Virus record (IMG/VR): IMGVR_UViG_3300027365_000010 | Location: 1-64,000 of that record | From: a virus | Strand: one strand, 5' to 3' | DNA: 64,000 bases | Part shown: positions 56,155 through 64,000 of the stretch, piece by piece | Layout: each line of letters begins with the position of its first letter | Numbering within the stretch: the first letter of the stretch is position 1 | The notes under the pieces: model-generated | The model's database searches: none | The model's input: only the letters and a program-made list of their open reading frames with translations | What the model was told of the DNA's origin: nothing | Program-made: the position numbers and the translations under genes

Positions 56155-57912
56155 CTACCAGCTTTTTAATACTCTATGAAGGCTTTGGATAACATCTATG
56201 TATTTTTTCTTGAAATACCGCTCAAACAACTCCATAGAATCTTGATTAGGATTGCCTTCATCAAACTCTTCAAAGAATTCGCTCAAATCAATTCTTTTAG
56301 AAATTGCCTTAAGTGAACTATATAGATATGACATAGTAAAACCATACTTTTCTTTCACTACGCTATTGGCCATCTTGGACAACTTCTTGTAGTACTCTTT
56401 GTTGTACTCATCAGTATATGCAAAGTTTAGTAAATATAATGCCCTGAATAGATGCGTACCTATTTCACCATATCGCTCATGGTAATTCTCACCACCAAAG
56501 AATCGCAGTTCAATACGCCCACCAAGTATATCATAATCTTTGAAGTTAATAGTTTGAAATTTTTCTTTATTATTCGTATTCGAGATATACTGTTCTAAGT
56601 TCTTAACGACATCCACTAAGCTATCATTTTCTAAAACACTAGTTAGAATGTACTTATCGATTACCTTTTCTATTTCATATATTACAATTTCTTGCAAATC
56701 CAGTACATGACTTCTCTCAGGAAAAAATTCACTTATATAATCTATGTCCATAATAGTAATAAACTTCGCTATGTTAAAGTCATCATGATCATGAATACGT
56801 GACGATATAGATATATGCATACCAGCATAGCTTTCAACTCGGTGATTCTGCAAATACTTAAACATGGTCTCGATATTAAGCAATGCCTCATCAACATCCA
56901 TTTTCTCTGTAATCACTTCTATCATTTCGTCGTGTTCATCAACAATCTTATCGATATGAGGAATCTGATCTCTAATTTCATCTTCGTTCACTTCATAGTT
57001 CTGTATAATATCTTCTAAATTTTCTCTCGCAGTGTCCACGAGATGCCTAGTTATACCCAAAACATCATGATAATTCTCCACATACGATATATAATCAGGA
57101 AGCGTAAAATCACCATAACTGAAACCATCTGGCTCTACGGTATAAGAAAGATGTTCTATATCAAGTTCAGTTGTGATCAATGAAGAATTAGACAACATCT
57201 CAATTGCATCTGATACATCCACAATTTCATCTTTATCAATGGAATCTAAATATTCATCATTAGTTATTTCCGTAATGTTGAAAAATCGTTCATCAAATAA
57301 GGTATTGGACTGATAAAAGTTATAGAAATCTTTCATCATCTCACTATTGGCTCCGAAAAGATCACCATCAAAATATACATCTAATACAGTACATATATCA
57401 TACATCTCTCTAAGATTAATTTCATGGTTGTATACAATATCTTTTATGCTGTAAAGCTCTACTTCCCCTTCATCATTTACTGAGTCTTTCAAAACATCCC
57501 TATAAAGAATAACATAAGATGCTTTCTTATCATCGGGGAATAAATCTTGCGTCTCAGTATCAGAAGATTGAAACTCTCTTATTTTTTTAACTAATCGTGT
57601 TGTTAATGTAAGAAAGTCCATTACCTTTGACGGTACTGAACTATCCATGTCATGGACACTTTCAACATAATCAGCAATATATTCGGAATATTCAGGTTCT
57701 AGAAACATATCGTGGTTATCATAGAGTTTGTCTAAATCATGAAGTATTTCATCATCAGCCTGTGATATATCAATGACATCATCGAAGTTAACCTCTTCGC
57801 CTTCATAATTAAACTCATATTCGATACCAACAAAATATTCATCAGCATGATCTAAAATAAACTGTTTTTCTTTATTACCAAACTTAATCCCCTCAAATAA
57901 CTCTTTACTCAT
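56155..57912 (-). CDS. Putative internal head protein, amidoligase-like (paralogue 2)
   Basis: 585 residues. Tag MSKELFEGIKFGNKEK, then VGIEYEF near residue 29. A large acidic, helical insertion (about 60-330) precedes YAGMHISISSRI and GRIELRFFGGENYHERYGEIGTHLFRALYLLNFAYTDEYN. The signature blocks match the 1.6 kb and 57.9 kb proteins. It follows the latter with a four-base overlap and depends on its promoter. Ligase function inferred. Confidence 0.6.
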   Translation of the reverse strand: MSKELFEGIKFGNKEKQFILDHADEYFVGIEYEFNYEGEEVNFDDVIDISQADDEILHDLDKLYDNHDMFLEPEYSEYIADYVESVHDMDSSVPSKVMDFLTLTTRLVKKIREFQSSDTETQDLFPDDKKASYVILYRDVLKDSVNDEGEVELYSIKDIVYNHEINLREMYDICTVLDVYFDGDLFGANSEMMKDFYNFYQSNTLFDERFFNITEITNDEYLDSIDKDEIVDVSDAIEMLSNSSLITTELDIEHLSYTVEPDGFSYGDFTLPDYISYVENYHDVLGITRHLVDTARENLEDIIQNYEVNEDEIRDQIPHIDKIVDEHDEMIEVITEKMDVDEALLNIETMFKYLQNHRVESYAGMHISISSRIHDHDDFNIAKFITIMDIDYISEFFPERSHVLDLQEIVIYEIEKVIDKYILTSVLENDSLVDVVKNLEQYISNTNNKEKFQTINFKDYDILGGRIELRFFGGENYHERYGEIGTHLFRALYLLNFAYTDEYNKEYYKKLSKMANSVVKEKYGFTMSYLYSSLKAISKRIDLSEFFEEFDEGNPNQDSMELFERYFKKKYIDVIQSLHRVLKSW

Positions 57913-59633
57913 TCCAAACCCCTTAAAAAATCCAAATCTAGCATCCAGTCTTCACCAAACGCTTTTGACATATATCTATCGAACTGTTTAATGTCATCTA
58001 TCTGTTCTTGACCTATGGTCTTTTTAAACCAGTCATACATTTTTGCTATATCTTTAGGAAATATCTTGTTGGCTCGATTTATTACCGATACAATGTTACT
58101 TAATGAAGTATTATATTTTTCCTTAGCATTTTTATTAATTATCTTAACCATCTTCTTATAAAAAACATTATTATATGTGTCTGTATAAGCGAAGTTCAAA
58201 AGATATAGCGCCCTTAATAAGTGATGTTTGATCTCATCCTCGTATAAATGGTAATCTTCCCCACCAAAGAACCGTAGTTCTATACGCCCATCTAATACTT
58301 TATAATCACCAAATTTTATAGATTGTTCCTTGTGGTAAGAAATCATCACTTCAATTCTGTGTGTAAGTGTTTTAACAATTTCTGATGCTGACAATACTTT
58401 ATTATTACTATTGTATATATCCTCGATAACATCAGGCAACATATCCTTTGCTTCATAATCAATTATTTGTTCTAGATTTTCAACATATTGTCTCTCAGGG
58501 AACATATCTAATACATGATCTAGATCTAAAAGAGCCACGAATTTCATCAGGTTGAAGTCGTCAAGATTGTATTTATTAGTTGATATTGATATATGCATTC
58601 CTGAATAATTACTTGTTTCCGAATTACTGATCATAAAATTGAACATCTGGTCTATGTTCTTAAATGCCTCAATTACGTTCATCTTGGTGGTTATAACTTC
58701 AGCCTGTTCAGCATTGTCCCTTTTAATACCCGTGATTTTAGATATATCAACACCGTGTTCTTTTAAATCATCTTCATCAGGTAAGGAACCTTCTGAATGC
58801 ATCGGGATTTCAGACGAAATAGATTCAAATTGCTCTGAAAATTCTCTGAAAATTTCATTATCAATAGTAGGTATAGTAGCATGATCCTCACGATAAGTTG
58901 TATACTGATCAAAACTTATGCTTTGTTCATCAAACTCTGCAAACTCATAAGGTATATCTTCTTTACTCGGTATATCTAGTAATTCCGTATTAGCCATCGA
59001 ATCTATCAATCCATTTAAGTGCTTCTCATCACCATCGATTATCTTACTAATAATTACTAAATAATCACTGTATTGTGCGAAATTCTCGTCATTAAACATT
59101 TCACCCTCATAATACAGGTCGATAAAACGCATTATATCTTCTATATAACTTCGATTCCAAGAAGAGATACGCTTAACATTTGTCTTATCAATGTCACCGT
59201 TGTTTAAGATCTTCATGAAGGCATCATAAAACTGTCGTATGGTTTTCTCATCATCAACCATATTCATTTGAGTACCAAACTCGTGTTCATCATCTTCCTG
59301 TTCGTCAGACTTTACATTTTTCTTCACAAGTCGGTCAAAGTCATTAATATGATCAAACAGCTTGATTAGGATCATTCCATCTTTAACCATCTGTTGTATT
59401 TTACTACCTACTAGAACATCTTCAAATATTCGTTCAACCTCTACCGTCAGGTCATATGCATTTATCATGGATAAAAAATCATCCATGTCATTATCTAAGA
59501 AATCTCCGATCTTAAGATTTTCTTTATAATGCATTTCATATTCTATACCAACATTAAAATCTTTGGCATTCTTAAGTATTAGAGCTTTTTCTTTCTCTCC
59601 AAATTTAACGCCTTCAAAAATCTTTTTAGTCAT
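57909..59633 (-). CDS. Putative internal head protein, amidoligase-like (paralogue 3)
   Basis: 574 residues from the ATG at 59633, with AAGGAT eight bases upstream; the longer in-frame start lacks a ribosome site. Tag MTKKIFEGVKFGEKEK, VGIEYEMHY, a large acidic insertion, then SGMHISISTNKYNLDDFN and GRIELRFFGGEDYHLYEDEIKHHLLRALYLLNFAYTDTYN. It shows clear colinear similarity with its neighbour. Late promoter in front. Confidence 0.65.
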   Translation of the reverse strand: MTKKIFEGVKFGEKEKALILKNAKDFNVGIEYEMHYKENLKIGDFLDNDMDDFLSMINAYDLTVEVERIFEDVLVGSKIQQMVKDGMILIKLFDHINDFDRLVKKNVKSDEQEDDEHEFGTQMNMVDDEKTIRQFYDAFMKILNNGDIDKTNVKRISSWNRSYIEDIMRFIDLYYEGEMFNDENFAQYSDYLVIISKIIDGDEKHLNGLIDSMANTELLDIPSKEDIPYEFAEFDEQSISFDQYTTYREDHATIPTIDNEIFREFSEQFESISSEIPMHSEGSLPDEDDLKEHGVDISKITGIKRDNAEQAEVITTKMNVIEAFKNIDQMFNFMISNSETSNYSGMHISISTNKYNLDDFNLMKFVALLDLDHVLDMFPERQYVENLEQIIDYEAKDMLPDVIEDIYNSNNKVLSASEIVKTLTHRIEVMISYHKEQSIKFGDYKVLDGRIELRFFGGEDYHLYEDEIKHHLLRALYLLNFAYTDTYNNVFYKKMVKIINKNAKEKYNTSLSNIVSVINRANKIFPKDIAKMYDWFKKTIGQEQIDDIKQFDRYMSKAFGEDWMLDLDFLRGLE

Positions 59634-59659
59634 TATAATATCCTTTTTATCTTTAATAA

Positions 59660-59667
59660 TATTTATA
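59660..59667 (-). promoter_or_regulatory. T4-type late promoter (TATAAATA)
   Basis: Exact octamer on the minus strand, 27 bases before the amidoligase-like pair. Confidence 0.75.
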
Positions 59668-59675
59668 GATAAGAA

Positions 59676-59703
59676 AAAAGGGGGATACACTCATCCCCCT
59701 TTT
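59676..59703. terminator. Terminator
   Basis: AAAAGGGGGAT / ATCCCCCTTTT, 11-bp stem with a six-base loop; a T6 run on the minus strand closes the KTSC-gene transcript. Confidence 0.8.
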
Positions 59704-59781
59704 ATATACTAAGTCCACTATATTATTTAAATTTTACATTACTACCTTTTAGATTTTTAACAATCATAGTTCATACCCCCT

Positions 59782-60171
59782 CTATTTCTTTCTTTTCTTC
59801 TTCCATCGGACTATCTTACCAGTATTAGGATCAGTTTTAACTCTAGGCTTAATTAATGGATAACCTTTTACATCAACTCTGCGATAACTATAGTATCCAC
59901 GGATATTTTTCCACACGAACCGCCCAAATGATGGTGCTACCGTGAAGTATTTTACTACAGTATAAGGTACTTGATAATATTCATATTCAGCACCATTGTT
60001 AAATTCTATAGTTAATGTACCAATACCGTTCCCACTATCCTTAAACCAGAAGCTATGAACATTAGAACTACTCACGAATAAGCGCTCCAAATCTTCTTCG
60101 TTTAACTGTTGGATACTCTCATTAAGAGGAATATCACACATATCATAATCGTATTCAAATAAAATCATCAA
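59782..60171 (-). CDS. KTSC-domain protein
   Basis: 129 residues. SSNVHSFWFKDSGNGIGTLTIEFNNGAEYEYYQVPYTVVKYFTVAPSFGRFVWKNIRGYYSYRRV is the KTSC pattern (SSNV, GTLxVxFxNG, YxYxxVP, APSxGxxxxxxIRGxYxYRR) in residues about 34-98. The domain is found beside RNA-processing and toxin proteins but its biochemistry is poorly known. The tail is Lys-rich. Own late promoter. Confidence 0.75.
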   Translation of the reverse strand: MMILFEYDYDMCDIPLNESIQQLNEEDLERLFVSSSNVHSFWFKDSGNGIGTLTIEFNNGAEYEYYQVPYTVVKYFTVAPSFGRFVWKNIRGYYSYRRVDVKGYPLIKPRVKTDPNTGKIVRWKKKRKK

Positions 60172-60191
60172 TAGCCACCTTCGTTTACGTA

Positions 60192-60199
60192 TATTTATA
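60192..60199 (-). promoter_or_regulatory. T4-type late promoter (TATAAATA)
   Basis: Exact octamer on the minus strand 21 bases before the KTSC gene, overlapping the end of the MazG-like gene. Confidence 0.65.
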
Positions 60200-60935
60200 C
60201 AAGGTCATCAAGCACTGGCTCTTCAAAATATATACATTTCAGAAACTTATGAGCGCGATACATTTTACCGTTCACTACCTGTTCTTTTGAGGAATATACA
60301 ACATGAATCCAGTTACCTTGCACTTTAAAGTATTTAGAATAAACTTCTACACCATTATCGGTATATTTATCTATGGTTGCCTGACATTCTTCGAACGTAG
60401 AGCAGATTTTAGTCAAATTGCTTACAGTAATACGTGTCATCAAACGATCTTCATCAACACCATTTAATGAACACAATGTCTTTACAAGGCCCATAAGCTT
60501 CTCATATTCTTTCAGATAATCTTTACTATCTTTTAGATTCAAGGCATCGATAAGCTCATCAGTTTGATATTCAACAAGTTTGATCATTCGTTCATTAGTA
60601 ATGTCTGGACGATTCTCATAATAGTCATAGTTATAAACTACCTTACTATCTAATCCAAGTAGGTAGCCAATACCATATCCAAACGTCAGAAGATCACCAA
60701 TCGCGTCAATTATTTCTTTTCGATCATTCTTTTCTAAACCATCTTTTACGAACTCTTCTGCCTCATCGTACATATTTTCAGTTTGGGTAATCACCTTATT
60801 AGTTCTGTTATCCCCAAATGTATTACCAAAAATCTCATTAATGAAATAAACCTGTGATGCAGCATTCATATCATATACGCGTTCGATAAGTGGTTGTAAA
60901 TCTTTACGTTCTACTGTCATATTCTTTTTCTCCAT
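60195..60935 (-). CDS. MazG-like all-alpha NTP pyrophosphatase
   Basis: 246 residues. QTENMYDEAEEFVKDGL and KEIIDAIGDLLTFGYGIGY give the E-x-x-E...E-x-x-D metal-binding helices of the all-alpha NTP-pyrophosphatase superfamily (MazG, dUTPase-like) near residues 53-90. The C-terminal 100 residues are a separate small beta domain. It could remove dUTP or other non-canonical nucleotides, or lower (p)ppGpp-related signals; not determinable from sequence. Confidence 0.6.
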   Translation of the reverse strand: MEKKNMTVERKDLQPLIERVYDMNAASQVYFINEIFGNTFGDNRTNKVITQTENMYDEAEEFVKDGLEKNDRKEIIDAIGDLLTFGYGIGYLLGLDSKVVYNYDYYENRPDITNERMIKLVEYQTDELIDALNLKDSKDYLKEYEKLMGLVKTLCSLNGVDEDRLMTRITVSNLTKICSTFEECQATIDKYTDNGVEVYSKYFKVQGNWIHVVYSSKEQVVNGKMYRAHKFLKCIYFEEPVLDDLV

Positions 60936-61129
60936 TTTGTTATATCAATAACATAACACGAATAACAGATTTGTCTATATGTCCAGATATGAGAATTATT
61001 ATCAATAAAACTCTGACCTAAAAAGTCTAACCTATTTCTTATTATTTCTATATAAAGAAAAAGTAAGAGTTTTAGTTATAGATAGAGATATATTTAAGTA
61101 ATAGAAATATCATGATAATGATATTTCAT

Positions 61130-61158
61130 ATCTGTATGGAATGGAATGACATACAGAT
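61130..61158. repeat. 9-bp inverted repeat in the control region
   Basis: ATCTGTATG and CATACAGAT are separated by 11 bases; an operator or RNA hairpin is possible. Confidence 0.6.
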
Positions 61159-61179
61159 AATAACTATATAGTTAACTAC

Positions 61180-61187
61180 TATAAATA
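61180..61187 (+). promoter_or_regulatory. T4-type late promoter (TATAAATA)
   Basis: Exact octamer on the plus strand 125 bases before the wHTH-like gene; the long distance to the ATG makes the assignment uncertain. Confidence 0.45.
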
Positions 61188-61205
61188 TAATTTCTCTATG
61201 GGTAT

Positions 61206-61230
61206 TTGTGAGGCGTCAAGCACCTCACAA
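61206..61230. repeat. 8-bp perfect hairpin
   Basis: TTGTGAGG / CCTCACAA with a nine-base loop and no T-run; 20 bases before the sigma-70 promoter. Confidence 0.55.
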
Positions 61231-61250
61231 TGAATTCTTACGAATTCGAT

Positions 61251-61280
61251 TTGACATGGAGATGTACTACTTGCTATAAT
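61251..61280 (+). promoter_or_regulatory. Near-consensus sigma-70 promoter
   Basis: TTGACA, 18-base spacer, TATAAT, then a good SD (GGAGG) and ATG at 61313. Both hexamers are perfect; one of the strongest promoters in the window. Confidence 0.85.
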
Positions 61281-61312
61281 TTATTTTTAAATCAATTACG
61301 GAGGGAATTATT

Positions 61313-61636
61313 ATGCAACACGTACAATCATTTGCAGGTACTGTACTGAGCAAGAAAAATTTCAAAGAACTACGCGATCAAGTAACCGAACAAGTTCTGG
61401 TCGAAATTCTCTCCCCATCAAAAGGGAAATATTTCGTTACACCAGAACAATATGTGAAGCGCTTCAATGCACCTCATAAACAAGTGACACGTGTCCTTCA
61501 ATATTTGGTAAGAGATGGTATTCTCATGCCTGAATATCGAACACAACTGGAATCTGGTCGTGAACAGAGCTATTTCTATTTCAAAGCTTCTAAAATTGAG
61601 GCTGAGAGCTACGCACGAAAGTTTTTCAACATTTAA
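61313..61636 (+). CDS. Probable winged-helix DNA-binding regulator
   Basis: 107 residues. VTEQVLVEIL, KYFVTPEQYVKRFNAPHKQVTRVLQYLVRDGILMPEY reads as helix-turn-helix plus wing: a P-x-x-V-x-R-x-L-x-x-L-x-x-D-G-x-L tail is typical of winged-helix domains that choose one promoter state. Small, basic and behind a very strong early promoter beside an operator-like region, so an autoregulated repressor or activator is plausible. Confidence 0.6.
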   Translation: MQHVQSFAGTVLSKKNFKELRDQVTEQVLVEILSPSKGKYFVTPEQYVKRFNAPHKQVTRVLQYLVRDGILMPEYRTQLESGREQSYFYFKASKIEAESYARKFFNI

Positions 61637-61637
61637 A

Positions 61638-61657
61638 AAGAGGGCTTAAGCCCTCTT
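61638..61657. terminator. Bidirectional terminator
   Basis: AAGAGGGC / GCCCTCTT with a TTAA loop between convergent genes. Confidence 0.7.
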
Positions 61658-62801
61658 AAATAGATTTTGTTAATTTCAGATAGTTACGGTAGTTACCTAA
61701 AGACCTCATCACATCTTTGTCATAACCAAATTTTTTATCTAAATAAGCAATACAGTTATGAACTATGATAAAATTGTGACTAGATTCTTTATTGCTATTC
61801 CCATTCGTTTTAAATATGAATTTAATATAATCTTCAGTAAGCATTTCGGAGACATCTATTCCCATAACTTCATAATAATACACGATGGAAAGTCCAACAT
61901 GATATTGGCATGAAAATGTTTGGGCTTCCGTTGGTTTAGTAGTGGAACTTGAATCCATATGTTTTTGAATCATGAACATTGAATGGATATCAATAGCCGC
62001 GTACTCTTTTGTAATGAATTCATTGATTTCTTCAATCATATCGTTATATGATGTGGTTTTATGCGTCATTGCCTCGACGCAGTTTGGATTTACTATTGAA
62101 TAGTTGTCACATACATTCCTGTAATTGAATTTTTTCTGATACTTGCTTACATCTTCACCATTATCTTTTTGCTCGAACATGGAATGATGCACAGGTGCGT
62201 CCCCCCATGCTATAGGAATATTATCTAAAATATTCAAGAGATATGGAACGTTGTTATCAACCATATATTTCAAAGCATTATTCGTAAACACTTTAGCTTT
62301 GTTGATCAGTGTAAATCTTTCGGTTCTATCGATAGTTGTTATCGAAAATGCATTTTTTATATCAATAGTAAATCCTAGAATGGCATATGTCAGGTAGTTA
62401 ATGTTAACATGGTATTTTTGTAAGAAAATATATTGAACTTTAGAGGATATAATCTGACTATACCGCTTCGATATAGATATAAAAGCTTCAGTAGCTGCGT
62501 CTTGAATGTGCTGTTCAGTTATGTTTTTGGAAATGTCATCATCGCGAAGAGAAAGAACCAGAAGCAGAACGTAATACATTTCTGGTATACGATTACGAAA
62601 ATATGTCATATGATCTTGGATAAAATTTCTAACACTTGGATCTGCATCGGTACCAGATAACATTGCATCACTAATAGACGATAAGATTGCACGGTATTCA
62701 CGCGCAATAACCGAATGTCGGTTCATAGGATCGAGACATTGCACTAAGTTATCAATTCTCTGCGACAGTTTTGAATTAAATGTAGGTGTGATCTTACTCA
62801 T
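61656..62801 (-). CDS. Hypothetical helical protein
   Basis: 381 residues from the ATG at 62801, which overlaps the stop of the upstream gene (ATGA). Almost wholly helical with a conserved-looking HSMFEQKDNG segment. No signal peptide, membrane segment or known motif. Function unknown. Confidence 0.6.
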   Translation of the reverse strand: MSKITPTFNSKLSQRIDNLVQCLDPMNRHSVIAREYRAILSSISDAMLSGTDADPSVRNFIQDHMTYFRNRIPEMYYVLLLVLSLRDDDISKNITEQHIQDAATEAFISISKRYSQIISSKVQYIFLQKYHVNINYLTYAILGFTIDIKNAFSITTIDRTERFTLINKAKVFTNNALKYMVDNNVPYLLNILDNIPIAWGDAPVHHSMFEQKDNGEDVSKYQKKFNYRNVCDNYSIVNPNCVEAMTHKTTSYNDMIEEINEFITKEYAAIDIHSMFMIQKHMDSSSTTKPTEAQTFSCQYHVGLSIVYYYEVMGIDVSEMLTEDYIKFIFKTNGNSNKESSHNFIIVHNCIAYLDKKFGYDKDVMRSLGNYRNYLKLTKSI

Positions 62802-63354
62802 CGTCGTCCTCAACAACTTTAATTTCGGATACGAACCCTGCAAATTCAATACCGTCAGAAGACTTTGCTATAATGTATGGGCGCTCAAGACCTTGGAAAT
62901 CTCTACACACTTCGACTGTATAAACATACGGAACACGTTTAACATCAACTTCTGATACAATCCTCACAGCATCACCATTAAGTACATTATCGTATTCACT
63001 AAACAATTTATGGACAATGTTAGACGCAAGTGAGTTAACGTTGTCGAAGGAATTGCGCACGGTGATGAAGTCTTCATCGTTTTCGTTACGATAATATTCA
63101 ATATAACGTTCTGACTCTGGAATAGTGAAATTCATATAATCTTCCATTGTTCTCGGTCGTTCTTCTGGGATGAGAGTTTCTTTATACCGATCACTGCAAA
63201 GATTATAAAAGAGGTTTCGTGGCATTTTTACGGACTGCCCAAAATGTTCACAGAAGAATTCACAAATGTTGCTTACTATTGCACTGTCTTTCAGGTAGAT
63301 ATTAACTACTGAATTACCCGATTGGTTCTTTACAATAATATATCCCGGTGTCAT
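62794..63354 (-). CDS. Hypothetical protein
   Basis: 186 residues, alpha/beta (YIIVKNQSGNSVVNIYL, then FCEHFGQSVKMPRNLF), with a helical middle and an acidic end. Coupled to the following gene by overlap. Not recognised. Confidence 0.6.
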   Translation of the reverse strand: MTPGYIIVKNQSGNSVVNIYLKDSAIVSNICEFFCEHFGQSVKMPRNLFYNLCSDRYKETLIPEERPRTMEDYMNFTIPESERYIEYYRNENDEDFITVRNSFDNVNSLASNIVHKLFSEYDNVLNGDAVRIVSEVDVKRVPYVYTVEVCRDFQGLERPYIIAKSSDGIEFAGFVSEIKVVEDDDE

Positions 63355-63366
63355 GTGTTGTCTCCC

Positions 63367-63394
63367 TTGACGGATAATAGTTTTATGATAAAGT
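63367..63394 (+). promoter_or_regulatory. Possible sigma-70 promoter
   Basis: TTGACG, 16-base spacer, TAAAGT, 24 bases before the dNMP kinase start. One-sided agreement with the consensus. Confidence 0.35.
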
Positions 63395-63417
63395 TTTAAT
63401 TTTGGAGAATAACAACA

Positions 63418-64000
63418 ATGAATAACAAAAAAATTGTCGGCCTTATGGGCTTTAAAGGCAGCGGTAAAGACACTGTTGCTAATATCCTATCTGAATACGA
63501 TTACTCAATTCTATCATACGCTGAAACACTAAAGCAATGCCTATGTGTAATTTTTGGATGGGAAATGGAAATGATCAATGGTCATACGCCCGAGTCACGT
63601 AAATGGCGTGATGATGTAGATCACTGGTGGGCAGAGAAGTTAGGCATTCCTAATTTTACTCCCAGAATGGCTATGACTATGATTGGTACTGATTTATTCA
63701 GAAAACATTTTGATGAAAATATCTGGGTTTATTCCCTTGTAAACAAAATTAATAGTATCAAGGGTAATGTGGTCGTTACTGATATTCGATTCCCTAATGA
63801 ATATCACTACATAAATTCTATGCCCAACTCATCCATATTTCGCGTAAGACGATTCAGACCAGAATGGGAAAATACTGGTATTAAAGCGGCATACGGTGAC
63901 CAAGATGCAATTCAAACCCTGAACGCAATGAACATCCACGAATCCGAATGGGCATGGCTCTCGTGCGATTATAAATGTGAGATTAAGAATGTAGGTAGCT
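63418..64000 (+). CDS. Deoxynucleoside monophosphate kinase (T4 gp1-like), 3' end cut by window
   Basis: 194 residues are visible from the ATG at 63418, with TTGGAG upstream, and the frame is still open at base 64000. VGLMGFKGSGKDTVANILS is the Walker A loop (GFKGSGKDT), and AETLKQCLCVIFGWEMEMING resembles the LID/NMP-binding region. It would phosphorylate dTMP, dGMP or 5-hydroxymethyl-dCMP-type nucleotides. Confidence 0.75.
   Translation, partial: MNNKKIVGLMGFKGSGKDTVANILSEYDYSILSYAETLKQCLCVIFGWEMEMINGHTPESRKWRDDVDHWWAEKLGIPNFTPRMAMTMIGTDLFRKHFDENIWVYSLVNKINSIKGNVVVTDIRFPNEYHYINSMPNSSIFRVRRFRPEWENTGIKAAYGDQDAIQTLNAMNIHESEWAWLSCDYKCEIKNVGS

Larger units (their letters stand above)
60936..61312. 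other. 377-base intergenic regulatory region
   Basis: AT-rich and without a plausible gene. It holds, in order: a 9-bp inverted repeat ATCTGTATG / CATACAGAT (61130-61138 and 61150-61158), an exact TATAAATA, a hairpin TTGTGAGG / CCTCACAA (61206-61230, nine-base loop), the repeat GAATTC-ttac-GAATTC (61232-61247) and a near-consensus sigma-70 promoter. It lies between a leftward and a rightward gene, so it is probably a control region. Confidence 0.55.

Noticed and set aside
1-64000. The two missing large-terminase fragments
   Set aside because: I looked at all visible proteins for a Walker A end with a short intein N-part, for a start with an intein C-part, and for a gp17 nuclease domain. None fits in this window.
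1-64000. tRNA genes, CRISPR arrays or insertion sequences
   Set aside because: No cloverleaf-like intergenic sequence, regularly spaced repeat or transposase was noticed; intergenic gaps are mostly short and hold promoters or terminators. A tRNA scan would settle this.

Overview
The window is a 64 kb piece of an AT-rich, large-genome tailed phage of the T4 superfamily (myovirus). The evidence is a T4-type structural set: gp13- and gp14-like neck proteins, three gp19-like tail-tube paralogues with a larger relative behind them, a gp4-like head-completion nuclease, a gp16-like small terminase, part of a gp17-like large terminase and a gp1-like dNMP kinase. T4-type late promoters (TATAAATA) recur in front of structural and virion-associated genes. 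The host is probably a Gram-negative, perhaps gammaproteobacterial, cell (inferred from YggL-, HslV-, CheW- and Bfd-like genes). I saw no tRNA, rRNA, CRISPR array or insertion sequence. The window starts inside one gene and ends inside another, so it is an internal slice.

Layout. 0-3 kb: end of an unrecognised gene, then two leftward genes for candidate internal head proteins. 3-18.7 kb: a long leftward early-type block of hypothetical paralogue families with an HNH protein, GNAT acetyltransferase, YggL-like and Lar-like proteins, HAD phosphatase, macro-domain protein, DHFR, Ntn hydrolase and 2H phosphoesterase. It ends at a divergent promoter pair built on a perfect palindrome (18.7 kb). 18.8-29 kb: mixed-strand single genes separated by terminators, including three HExxH putative metallopeptidases, a cyclotransferase, a metallophosphoesterase, a tyrosine-phosphatase-like protein, a nucleotidyltransferase and a CheW-like gene. 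29-40.8 kb: AAA+ ATPase, a second nucleotidyltransferase, class II ribonucleotide reductase, gp14-like neck protein, a P-loop kinase, thymidine kinase and dCMP deaminase. 40.8-52.2 kb: a large-terminase fragment, neck protein, Nudix protein, candidate internal proteins, tail-tube paralogues and the packaging nuclease/small terminase. 52.2-64 kb: a second HslV-like hydrolase, DNA ligase, small membrane proteins, a Bfd-like ferredoxin, two large amidoligase-like candidate internal proteins, KTSC and MazG-like proteins, a regulatory region and a dNMP kinase.

Most striking observation: the large-terminase gene at 40809-41705 encodes only an 87-residue slice of the packaging ATPase, the part between Walker A and Walker B. 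It is flanked by the C-terminal part of one intein and the N-terminal part of another. A working terminase would have to be assembled from at least three polypeptides by two protein trans-splicing reactions, with junctions at the two catalytic motifs. The partner fragments are not in this window.

Second system: nine genes of unrelated families (amidoligase-like, HExxH, ART-like, others) begin with a short tag ending in (L/I)-x-E, the recognition rule of the T4 prohead protease for capsid-targeted internal proteins. Most also have their own late promoter. Together they look like a packaged, injected effector set. The early genes supply nucleotide metabolism (RNR, TK, dCMP deaminase, DHFR, dNMP kinase, Nudix, MazG-like) and probable host-interaction functions.
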